Assembly (NCBI GenBank): GCA_029266495.1
Contig: JAQSWS010000052.1
Span: forward strand, 1 to 64,000
Source: Rariglobus sp.
GTDB lineage: Bacteria > Verrucomicrobiota > Verrucomicrobiia > Opitutales > Opitutaceae
Length of the DNA: 64,000 nt
Direction of reading: 5' to 3'
Position 1 is the first letter of the stretch; every line of letters starts with the position of its first letter. Positions 17,797 through 25,177 of this stretch are shown in pieces. A program made the translations under genes and the position numbers. The notes under the pieces are model-generated. The model was not told the origin of the DNA. It worked only from the letters and a program-made list of their open reading frames with translations, and searched no databases.

Positions 17797-17807
17797 TGAC
17801 TTAGTCA
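17797..17807. promoter_or_regulatory. Operator-like palindrome, site 5 (TGACTTAGTCA)
   Basis: Perfect 11-bp palindrome. TTGACC at 17787-17792 could be the -35 box and the -10 would fall near 17810, so the palindrome lies within the promoter. It is 49 bases before the PEP-CTERM gene start. Confidence 0.7.
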
Positions 17808-17855
17808 CAACTTAACCCCTGCTTCTTCCTTCACCCAACTCACCCATCAATCACC

Positions 17856-18584
17856 ATGAACATCCGTTCTTCTCTGCTCACCTCGCTCGTGGCGCTCGCG
17901 CTACCGTTCGCCGCCTCAGCCGCGACCATCAATATCGGGTTTTTACCCAGTGCGATTAATCCAAGCCCCACCAGGGACTACGATGGAGTCATTTGGAACA
18001 CCTTGACTCAAAATGCCACGGAAACGCCACGCAGCATGGTTGATTCCGCCGGCGCCGCCACCGGAGTCTCAGTCACCTCGAATACGACCCTGAAGTATGA
18101 GTATATTGAACAGCACGTCTCCATTCTGCCCGAGAACATTTCCAGTAATTTTGTCTTCGGCCATGATGGAGCCCCCGCTAATCCGTCGTTCACCTTCTCG
18201 GGCTTGAATAGCGGTTATACCTATACGTTCAGCGTGTATGCCGTTCTGCTTAATCAAACCGACATTCGCTCCGGTCTTTATACTGCCACCGGCGGCAACA
18301 CCAAATCGGGAGTCCTCAACGCCAGCAACAACACCGGCACGATCCTCGTGCTGAGCAATGTCACCCCGGATGCAAACGGCTCCATCACGTTAAGCATCTT
18401 GAAGGATGCGACCAACAATAGTGCCGATGTCGGCAAGATCGGTTACTTCCAGCTCAACGGTCTTCAGATCGAGGCCACCCCTGCGGCCATTCCCGAGCCC
18501 AGCACCTACGCCGTGCTTCTTGGCCTCGGTTCTTTGGTCTGCGTCGTGATGTGCCGCCACCGCAACCGACGCAACGCCGCTTAA
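17856..18584 (+). CDS. Single surface-domain protein with PEP-CTERM anchor
   Basis: 242 residues: a signal peptide almost identical to that of the upstream beta-helix protein, one copy of the TINIGFLPSAINP domain (about residues 24-207) and a C-terminal PEP-CTERM signal (IPEPSTYAVLLGLG, a hydrophobic segment, then RHRNRRN). PEP-CTERM proteins are normally processed by an exosortase and kept in or released from the envelope. It has its own operator-bearing promoter and its own terminator. It looks like a membrane-sorted version of the domain found twice in the neighbour, perhaps a partner or receptor for it; that is inference. Confidence 0.88.
   Translation: MNIRSSLLTSLVALALPFAASAATINIGFLPSAINPSPTRDYDGVIWNTLTQNATETPRSMVDSAGAATGVSVTSNTTLKYEYIEQHVSILPENISSNFVFGHDGAPANPSFTFSGLNSGYTYTFSVYAVLLNQTDIRSGLYTATGGNTKSGVLNASNNTGTILVLSNVTPDANGSITLSILKDATNNSADVGKIGYFQLNGLQIEATPAAIPEPSTYAVLLGLGSLVCVVMCRHRNRRNAA
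17925..18476 (+). repeat. Surface-domain repeat, copy 3 of 3
   Basis: Third copy of the domain-coding repeat, here in the PEP-CTERM gene, about 2.7 kb downstream of copy 2 in direct orientation. Recombination between copies could swap anchored and unanchored forms. Confidence 0.8.
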
Positions 18585-18617
18585 CGCCCACAGTTCAGAG
18601 CTGCCCTCCAGCTCCTC

Positions 18618-18643
18618 AAAAGCCCCATTTTGGGGCTTTTTTT
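18618..18643 (+). terminator. Intrinsic terminator of the PEP-CTERM gene
   Basis: AAAAGCCCCA/TGGGGCTTTT stem with a TTT loop and a seven-base T run, 34 bases after the stop codon. Confidence 0.92.
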
Positions 18644-18809
18644 GCGGCCTTTGCCTGCGCGGCGCCCTGCCGCAGGCAGGAAGCACCCCGGCCTCGATTG
18701 ATTTTCCGCCCGCAAGGCCCGCGGGTAATTCGCCTGCCAACGAATCTCCCTCGCTGCCCAGCGGCCTTCTGAGCGCACGAGACGACGAGCGAGTTCGACG
18801 GAAGCACGA

Positions 18810-20000
18810 TTAGCCCCGCCCGTCGGCAAAATAGGCCGCGATCCGCCCCTGAACGCGAGGCACGCTCAACGTCGCCCCGCCGCCGCGCAACGATTCGGTG
18901 GCGCGACAACCGGTGGCCACGCTTTCCCGGGCCGCCAGCGGTGACGTGGTGGTCTCCCCGCCGTAGCGCGCATAACGGATGAATTCCTCCATGATCCTCG
19001 GATCCGCCCCCCCGTGCCCGCCATCCCCGGGACGAACACGATAGGTGCGGTCCGCCTCCGCCCGGTAGCCGGAAGACCGCTTGTTCCACACCCGTATGAC
19101 CGTCCCCGCCTCGCCATTCCCGAAGTTTTCCATCCGCCCCCCGGTTCCGATGACCGTGTAGCTCCGCCAATAATCCGGAGTGTAGTGACATTGCGAATAC
19201 GTAGCCTGCACGCCATTGTCCAGGCGCATCATCATCGAGCTCAGGTCCTCGACATCGATCCGGTGATTAAGTCCCCGCGCGGACGTGGGCGGCCATGCGT
19301 CCAGCGTGCAGCCCTTCACCCCGGCGCGGGGTCCCTTAACCGCCGGCAGGCGCTGTCCCAGCCCTCCATACAGGGAAAGCGCGCCCATGCCGGCCACGTG
19401 GCGCGTGTAGCCGCCGCAAAGCCAGTGGATCACGTCAATGTCATGCGCCGCCTTCTGCAGCAGCAAGCCAGTCGAGTAGCGGCGCTCCGCATGCCAGTCA
19501 CGGAAGTAAAAATCCCCGCCATGTCCGACGAAGTGCCTCACCCAACAGGCCTTCACCTCGCCGATCGCTCCGCGCGTAATGAGGGCCTTCATTTTTCGCA
19601 CAAAAGGCATGTGCCTCATGTTGTGACCCAGGTAGAGTTTCGCACGGGTCTTCGCCGCCGCCGCCAGGATCCGATCGCACCCCGGGACGGTGAGGGCCAT
19701 CGGCTTTTCCAAATACACCGTGAGGCCGTGTTGAAGCGCCGCCACCGCCTGCTCCTCGTGGAGGTAATCCGGCGTCGCAATGATCACCGCATCGAGGTCC
19801 ACCCCCAACAACTCCGTGTAGCTTCGCGTGACGACTACGTCTCCGCCAAACTCCACGCGATTCTGCGCCAATACATCCGCATTCAGATCGCAACACGCCA
19901 CGATTCGAGCTCGCGCACCGGAACGATGAACAATCCCCGCCAAATGCCGGCCGCGCCCCCCTGAGCCAATCACCCCGACCCTAAGAAACATCGATTTCAT
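18810..20000 (-). CDS. Gfo/Idh/MocA family oxidoreductase
   Basis: 396 residues with the N-terminal Rossmann motif VGVIGSGGRGRHLAGI, the conserved EKPMAL near residue 98 and a DIDVIHWLCGG motif in the substrate domain. The family oxidises or reduces sugars, inositols or glycosides with bound or free NAD(P). No signal peptide is seen, so it is cytoplasmic. The gene has a perfect operator palindrome 28 bases upstream of the ATG and therefore seems to belong to the same regulon as the beta-helix and PEP-CTERM genes. A role in converting the sugar sensed by the regulators is plausible but unproven. It converges on the PEP-CTERM gene. Confidence 0.88.
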   Translation of the reverse strand: MKSMFLRVGVIGSGGRGRHLAGIVHRSGARARIVACCDLNADVLAQNRVEFGGDVVVTRSYTELLGVDLDAVIIATPDYLHEEQAVAALQHGLTVYLEKPMALTVPGCDRILAAAAKTRAKLYLGHNMRHMPFVRKMKALITRGAIGEVKACWVRHFVGHGGDFYFRDWHAERRYSTGLLLQKAAHDIDVIHWLCGGYTRHVAGMGALSLYGGLGQRLPAVKGPRAGVKGCTLDAWPPTSARGLNHRIDVEDLSSMMMRLDNGVQATYSQCHYTPDYWRSYTVIGTGGRMENFGNGEAGTVIRVWNKRSSGYRAEADRTYRVRPGDGGHGGADPRIMEEFIRYARYGGETTTSPLAARESVATGCRATESLRGGGATLSVPRVQGRIAAYFADGRG

Positions 20001-20028
20001 TGTTAGCTATCCGTAAGAGGCGGCATAC

Positions 20029-20039
20029 TGACTTAGTCA
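20029..20039. promoter_or_regulatory. Operator-like palindrome, site 6 (TGACTTAGTCA)
   Basis: Perfect palindrome. On the minus strand it reads TTGACTAAGTCA, so it also forms a likely -35 box for the oxidoreductase gene. Same flanks as site 3 (AAATTTA before, TATG after). Confidence 0.7.
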
Positions 20040-20240
20040 ATAAATTTAACCGATCCACCAGCTGCCAACACAAGCGCGTGTTCGCGCGAATGACCGCGCA
20101 GGATACGGCCACCCGAGTTCGGATTCACAGCCGAACGTCAGGATGGAACGTGCTGCCCGTCCCACGCTGGTCTTCGCTGGTCAGTCACGGAACTCCCGTG
20201 ATCAAGTTCACGCCGAGTCCATTATATAGACAATTTTCAG

Positions 20241-20315
20241 TGGTGCGGGCAGAGGGAGTCGAACCCTCTTCTCATGCTTGGGAAGCACACATAATAGCCG
20301 GTATACTATGCCCGC
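20241..20315 (-). tRNA. tRNA-Gly (anticodon CCC)
   Basis: 75 bases including an encoded CCA end. Acceptor GCGGGCA/TGCCCGC, D arm GTAT-ACCGGCTA-TTAT, anticodon stem TGTGC/GCATG with loop TTCCCAA, and T arm GAGGG-TTCGACT-CCCTC. It reads GGG codons. The D arm resembles that of E. coli GlyT. It stands alone between the oxidoreductase and the ABC genes, at the edge of the accessory locus. Confidence 0.95.
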
Positions 20316-20429
20316 GTAACCTGGCGAAGGTTCAAACCATCCGTCACCCTTCCCGCAATCACGAAGTGCGGACGATCGCATCTTGGCTGCGAGCTGCCTT
20401 CCCGTGGCCTTGAGCGCCACAGTGAGCCA

Positions 20430-22073
20430 TCACCGCGCGCCCTGCGTCTGCCTCGCCCTCTCCGCCAGCTCCACCGTGCGCAGGTATTGCGCGCGAAACC
20501 GGTTGCCCAGCTCGTTCGCGAGGCGGATCTCGTCCACCTTGTTTTTGGAGCGCAACGCCGCGCGGATGCGCCCGCTCGCGATCGCATAATCAACCGCCGA
20601 CAGGTCTTGGAACTCCGCCAGCGCCTCCGCCGGCATCCCCACGTCGATCAACGCTCCCCACGCCTTCTTCAGCTCCGGCTGCGTGTCCAAGCACATGACC
20701 CGGATAACAAACGCCATCTCGCGAAACAGCCGCCCCGTCCACTGCGGATGATAGATCAACCGCTCCTGCGGCGCATAAGGCTTCTCCTCCGGATCGCTGC
20801 GCAACGCGTCGATGCCGGCGATGTCATAAAAATCCTTCCGCACCGGCAGGCGCCTCAGCGCAAAATAATCCGGGCCGCCCGGCGCGCCCGGCTTCAGGTT
20901 CCACAACGCCTGTCCTTCCATCGACAGGGAAAACTCGATGAACGCGACCGCAACCTCCCGGTTCGGTGCGCCCCGCAACAAGCCCACCGGGTCGACCGAA
21001 GCGACCGCCCCGCCTTCAGGTGAAATGTAGGCCAGCCGGTCATCGGCCCCGCGCCGGCGCACCGCTTCCTGCTGCTGACGCCCGTAAAAATCGATGCCCA
21101 TGCCCACCGCGCAATCACCCGCCGCCACGTCAATCGGCACCTTTTGCGCCGAATCGGTGAAGTAGCGCGCATTCGCCCCGATTTTCTGCAGCAACCTCAA
21201 GCCCTCCAGCCAGCCGTCCGCCACCGCCTGCGCCTCCGCGGCCTTGCGCGCATCCTCGCTCGCAAACCGCACCGTCGCCATCCGGTTGCCCACGGTCTTT
21301 TGCATCTGCTGCTGGATCACGTTTTCAAACGCCTTGGCGATGGACCCGCTCTTCGTCGGATCGGCCAGCGCCACCTCGCTCATGTAACGCGGATCCGCCA
21401 GATCCTCCCAGGTGCGCGGCGGCGTGGTCACCCCCAGTCGCTTGAGCGAATCCCGGTTCGTGATGATCCCGAAGGAGCTCAGCACCGTGCCCACCCACAG
21501 CCCCTTTTTGTCCCAATAATCCTCCCCCGCAAACGACTGCGGGATGACCTCGTCGGTGAACCACTCCGGATGCAGCTGTAAAATCCCGCTGTCCACCAGC
21601 CGCCCCGCCTGCGCCTGACGGATGAAATCGTAGCTGCCTCCGCCATAAAAAAGATCGATTCCACAACTCACGCTCGACGCAAGAAACGCCGCCCGCGCCT
21701 CCTTCGCCTCCGCCGGGGCGTCCGCCGGAAGCGAACCGTTGGCAAAGCCGTTCAACACGTCGTTGCTCCAGGGCCTGCCCAGCGTGTTCACCCAATGATT
21801 CTGGAACGCCGCGGTGTATTCACCTTCCAGATACCGGGCGATCTCGGTCGTGCCCCCGATCAGGCGCCAGTCGAACGCCACCGTCCGCCCCGTGCGACCG
21901 TGATACCAACGAGTGAAGGCGCGCGCGAACTCGTGGCGGATGGCCTCGTTGTGCGGCGTGATGATGATCAGCGTATCGTCGGCCGCGGCGCGCGCCTCCT
22001 GCCGCGGACGCAGCGCAAACGGCAGCACCAGCGTGGCCAGCAAGGCGATGATGATGACGGCCTGCTTGACCAT
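20430..22073 (-). CDS. ABC transporter substrate-binding protein, Fe3+/polyamine-type
   Basis: 547 residues, longer than the usual 330-380 of this class. An N-terminal hydrophobic segment (AVIIIALLATLVLPFAL) is followed by LIIITPHNEAIRHEFARAF, typical of Fe3+- or 2-aminoethylphosphonate-type binding proteins, and by VGMGIDFYGRQQQ. About 150 C-terminal residues form an extra alpha-helical extension that I cannot assign. It acts in the periplasm, perhaps membrane-tethered. It starts two bases after the stop of the ATPase gene, so they are co-transcribed, but no permease gene follows or precedes. Confidence 0.85.
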   Translation of the reverse strand: MVKQAVIIIALLATLVLPFALRPRQEARAAADDTLIIITPHNEAIRHEFARAFTRWYHGRTGRTVAFDWRLIGGTTEIARYLEGEYTAAFQNHWVNTLGRPWSNDVLNGFANGSLPADAPAEAKEARAAFLASSVSCGIDLFYGGGSYDFIRQAQAGRLVDSGILQLHPEWFTDEVIPQSFAGEDYWDKKGLWVGTVLSSFGIITNRDSLKRLGVTTPPRTWEDLADPRYMSEVALADPTKSGSIAKAFENVIQQQMQKTVGNRMATVRFASEDARKAAEAQAVADGWLEGLRLLQKIGANARYFTDSAQKVPIDVAAGDCAVGMGIDFYGRQQQEAVRRRGADDRLAYISPEGGAVASVDPVGLLRGAPNREVAVAFIEFSLSMEGQALWNLKPGAPGGPDYFALRRLPVRKDFYDIAGIDALRSDPEEKPYAPQERLIYHPQWTGRLFREMAFVIRVMCLDTQPELKKAWGALIDVGMPAEALAEFQDLSAVDYAIASGRIRAALRSKNKVDEIRLANELGNRFRAQYLRTVELAERARQTQGAR

Positions 22074-22075
22074 GC

Positions 22076-23149
22076 TCAGGCGCCCAAAATCACCACGTCA
22101 TCGGGGTCGACGCTGGCGAACAGCTCCTTGTCCGAAGCAGTGCCGACGAAGCGCGGGTTCAGCTCGTAGATCTTCAAGGTCGTGCCGCCGCCCGCGACAA
22201 AGTCGTATTGCGCCACTTCGCCGAGGTAGACCGATTCGCCGATCCGCCCCGGCACGGCGTTGTGCCCGCGAGGCTCGCGTCCAAGTTTCCAGCACTCGGG
22301 ACGAATCGACAGCGTGACCGGGGCGCCCGCCGCAGGCTGGAAGGTTTTGTCACCCACCACGCCGAGAAAACGACCAATGGCCGTTTCCACCGCAATAAAA
22401 CCACCGTCCGGCCCGAGCACGCGCCCCTCGATGAAATCCGTCTCACCGATGAAGTGCGCCACGGTTTTGCACACCGGCCGGCGATAGACGTCCTTGGGCG
22501 AGCCCACTTGCAAAATTTTGCCGCCATCGAGAATCGCCATGCGGTCGGAAATCGAAAGCGCCTCCTTCTGGTCATGCGTCACGTAGACCGTGGTAAGCTT
22601 GAACTCCTTGCACACGCGACGGATCTCCGCGCGCATCTCCAGGCGCAACTTGGCGTCCAGGTTGGAAAGCGGCTCGTCGAGCAACAGGCAGCGCGGGCGG
22701 ATCACCAGCGCGCGCGCCAATGCCACGCGTTGCTGCTGACCACCGGAAAGCTGGTTTGGTTTACGCGCGGCGTAGGCCCCCATCCGCACCGATTCGAGCG
22801 CCTCGGCCACCCGGCGCTTGATCTCGGGCCTGGCCACTTTTCGCTCTTCCAGACCAAAGGCGACGTTCTCCGCCAGGGTCATGTGGGGCCAAAGGGCATA
22901 ACTCTGGAACATCATGCCCGTGTTCCGCTTGTGCGGAGCCAGTCGCGTCACGTCCTCGTCGCCGAAACAGATGCTTCCCTCCTCGGGAATGTAGAAACCG
23001 GCCATGCTGCGCAGCAGCGTCGTTTTGCCGCAGCCACTGGGGCCCAGCAGGAAGAACAATTCGCCCGGCTCGATGACCAGATCCAGGTTGCGCAACGCCA
23101 CGGTCGGACCGAACCGCTTGGTGAGATTTTGTATGCGAATTGAAATCAT
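22076..23149 (-). CDS. ABC transporter ATP-binding protein, FbpC/PotA-type
   Basis: 357 residues. Walker A GPSGCGKTT, signature LSGGQQQRVALARAL, Walker B CLLLDEPLSNLD, then the switch His in VYVTHDQ. The C-terminal 120 residues fit a TOBE regulatory domain. It would power import of an anion, iron chelate or polyamine as a homodimer with two permeases; the permease is absent here. It is followed immediately by the substrate-binding gene and diverges from hpt. Confidence 0.93.
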   Translation of the reverse strand: MISIRIQNLTKRFGPTVALRNLDLVIEPGELFFLLGPSGCGKTTLLRSMAGFYIPEEGSICFGDEDVTRLAPHKRNTGMMFQSYALWPHMTLAENVAFGLEERKVARPEIKRRVAEALESVRMGAYAARKPNQLSGGQQQRVALARALVIRPRCLLLDEPLSNLDAKLRLEMRAEIRRVCKEFKLTTVYVTHDQKEALSISDRMAILDGGKILQVGSPKDVYRRPVCKTVAHFIGETDFIEGRVLGPDGGFIAVETAIGRFLGVVGDKTFQPAAGAPVTLSIRPECWKLGREPRGHNAVPGRIGESVYLGEVAQYDFVAGGGTTLKIYELNPRFVGTASDKELFASVDPDDVVILGA

Positions 23150-23297
23150 GCAGAAAGCACCGCGAGAACCGCTGTCAGCAAGATTTCGGCCGTTTTTAAG
23201 TCAAAGGAATAGACGGCGTCTCTCTTGTTACAGTTGGTGTTCGCCGTCACGAACCAGTTGCCCTCCTTCAAACGCCCCGCCTAAGCTTTGCCCCCGC

Positions 23298-23873
23298 ATG
23301 ACCAAGGCCAAAAATTTCCCTCTCCACGCTGATCTCGAAACCGTGCTCGTTTCCGAGGGCGACATCAAAAAACGCGTCAAAAAGCTGGGAGCGGAACTCG
23401 CCGCCGCCTACGGGGATGAAGAGATCACCGTCGTCTCGATCATCAACGGCGCCATTCTTTTCACCGCCGATCTCCTCCGCGAAATCCCCAACCCCATCCG
23501 CCTCGATTGCATCCGCATCTCGAGCTATCGCAACGACACCAAGTCCCAAGGCCAGCCCAAGCTGCTGCAAAGCCTCACCCTCGACGTCACCAACCGCCAC
23601 GTCCTCCTGATCGACGACATCCTCGACACCGGCAAAACCTTCTCCGCCGTGGCCGCCATGTTGAACAAGCTCAACCCGGCCAGCCTGCGCACCTGCGTGC
23701 TCCTCGACAAACGCGGACGCCGCGAGGTCGACTTCGAGGCCGATTTCGTCGGTTTCCAGATTCCCGATAAATTCGTGGTCGGCTACGGCCTCGATTTCGC
23801 CGAGCGCTACCGCAATCTCCCTTGCATCGGCGTGCTCAAGCCCAGCCTGCAAAACCCGCCCGAGTGGGCGTGA
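23298..23873 (+). CDS. hpt: Hypoxanthine phosphoribosyltransferase
   Basis: 191 residues from ATG 23298, the usual HPRT length; upstream in-frame codons do not look like protein. The PRPP-binding motif is VLLIDDILDTGKTFSA, preceded by the flexible-loop SYRNDTKSQG and followed by KFVVGYGLDFAERYRNLP. It salvages hypoxanthine and guanine to IMP and GMP in the cytoplasm. It converges on the DUF3574 gene with a gap of seven bases. Confidence 0.95.
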   Translation: MTKAKNFPLHADLETVLVSEGDIKKRVKKLGAELAAAYGDEEITVVSIINGAILFTADLLREIPNPIRLDCIRISSYRNDTKSQGQPKLLQSLTLDVTNRHVLLIDDILDTGKTFSAVAAMLNKLNPASLRTCVLLDKRGRREVDFEADFVGFQIPDKFVVGYGLDFAERYRNLPCIGVLKPSLQNPPEWA

Positions 23874-23880
23874 GCGAGGC

Positions 23881-24333
23881 TTAAAACGCCACCTCCGCCG
23901 GCTGGCTCACGCGTAACACCGACTCCTCGCCGGTGAGTTGCTTCCACGCCGTCCGGATCGCCTCGACTTTATCCGCCGCCTCCTTCGTGGCCGGATGAAG
24001 GACGACCAGCAGACGGCTGCGTTCACGCAGGATCGGCGAGGCCGGCTTCGGGCTGCGCCACTGCCCGTAAACATCGATCACCGACAACCCGTCCGGAAAG
24101 CGCGAGGTCACTTCGCGGTCGAGGAACTCCGCCCAGCGCGACTCCCCCTCGGTGCTCAACGCCGTTTCCGTCCAGTCGCCAATCGAGAAATAAAGCTCGG
24201 TTCTCACCCAGCCGGCCGCCGCCTCCGCCACCGGCGCGTCCATCGCCACGGATGGCGTCTTGGTCGCGCAACCCGGACCGGCCAGCACCAGCATCGCCAA
24301 AGCAAAAAATAGATATCCACGGGAGTTCTTCAT
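23881..24333 (-). CDS. DUF3574-type lipoprotein
   Basis: 150 residues from ATG 24333, which gives a clear lipoprotein signal: MKNSRGYLFFALAMLVLAGP then GC at the lipobox. Residues about 40-145 fit DUF3574: TELYFSIGDW, SRWAEFLDREVTSRFPDGLS and VIDVYGQWR. Function is unknown in the family. It is probably anchored in the envelope and is transcribed divergently from the OmpW gene. Confidence 0.75.
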   Translation of the reverse strand: MKNSRGYLFFALAMLVLAGPGCATKTPSVAMDAPVAEAAAGWVRTELYFSIGDWTETALSTEGESRWAEFLDREVTSRFPDGLSVIDVYGQWRSPKPASPILRERSRLLVVLHPATKEAADKVEAIRTAWKQLTGEESVLRVSQPAEVAF

Positions 24334-24509
24334 GACGGCGCCATCCTGAGTTCGCAGTCCCGCAACAGGCAATCGCAGACCCGCGCAACCCCACTCCACC
24401 AATGCATGCGCAGCCCCTGACAAGCCCTGCGCAGTCACCTGCGGGTTCGTCCGGTAAGGTCGGCTTACTTCGTCTATTCGACGCGGCCATTGATCCACCT
24501 CCAACTCCC

Positions 24510-25097
24510 ATGAAATCCCTTCGCTCGCTGTCCGTTCTCCTCCTTCTCGCCTCAACCCTTCCCCTCGCCCAGGCCGCCAGCCCATGGTCCGTGCGCCTCG
24601 CCGCAACCTACCTGGAAACCACCGACGGCTCCACCAACGGAGCCGTGGATATCGAAATCGAGGACAAGCTGATCCCCGAGCTCGATGTCTCCTACGCGTT
24701 TTCAGAACACTGGTCCGCCGAACTCGTGCTCACCGTCCCGCAAAAGCACAGCGTCCGGGTCAACGGCACCAAGGTCGGCTATTTCAAACACCTCCCGCCC
24801 ACCCTGCTCGCCAAATATACCTTCAGTTCCATCCGCGGCTTCACGCCCTACCTGGGCGCAGGCGTCAACGTCACCCTGATTTTCGACGAGGACCTCGGCG
24901 GCGCCCGGCTCGATTCCTACAGCGTCGGACCCGCCGCCCAGGCCGGTTTCGACTACAAGCTCAACGAACACTGGTCGCTCAACGTCGACGTGAAACGCGT
25001 CATGCTCCGCACCGACGTGCGCGCCGGCAACACCAACCTCACCGAGGCCCGCCTCGATCCCCGGCTCTACTCCCTCGGCCTCCGCTACGCCTTTTAA
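24510..25097 (+). CDS. ompW: OmpW-family outer membrane protein
   Basis: 195 residues from ATG 24510, with a signal peptide ending in LPLAQA. The mature part is a small eight-strand barrel: the N-terminal SPWSVRLAATYLE, PELDVSYAFSEHWSAEL, the conserved KHLPPTLLAKYTF, YLGAGVNVTLIFDE and a C-terminal LYSLGLRYAF ending in Phe, as needed for outer-membrane assembly. OmpW forms a narrow channel for small hydrophobic molecules. It is preceded by a divergent lipoprotein gene and followed by a hairpin. Confidence 0.9.
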   Translation: MKSLRSLSVLLLLASTLPLAQAASPWSVRLAATYLETTDGSTNGAVDIEIEDKLIPELDVSYAFSEHWSAELVLTVPQKHSVRVNGTKVGYFKHLPPTLLAKYTFSSIRGFTPYLGAGVNVTLIFDEDLGGARLDSYSVGPAAQAGFDYKLNEHWSLNVDVKRVMLRTDVRAGNTNLTEARLDPRLYSLGLRYAF

Positions 25098-25103
25098 AAA
25101 CAG

Positions 25104-25122
25104 ACGCGGCATCTCGCCGCGT
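25104..25122. terminator. Hairpin after ompW
   Basis: ACGCGGC/GCCGCGT with a five-base loop, only a few bases after the ompW stop. No strong T tract, so only a probable terminator. Confidence 0.4.
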
Positions 25123-25139
25123 TGCTCGTTTCCTCAGGC

Positions 25140-25177
25140 GGCGGGACGCCACGTCCACTTACTTCCGGCGTCCCGCC
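25140..25177. repeat. Inverted repeat over the uvrB stop codon
   Basis: Perfect 11-base arms GGCGGGACGCC (25140-25150) and GGCGTCCCGCC (25167-25177) around the uvrB stop codon. It may end transcription from either side or protect mRNA ends. Confidence 0.5.

Noticed and set aside
14088-18476. Possible CRISPR-like or mobile repeat array
   Set aside because: The repeats are about 550-base coding units within secreted proteins, with no short regular spacers.
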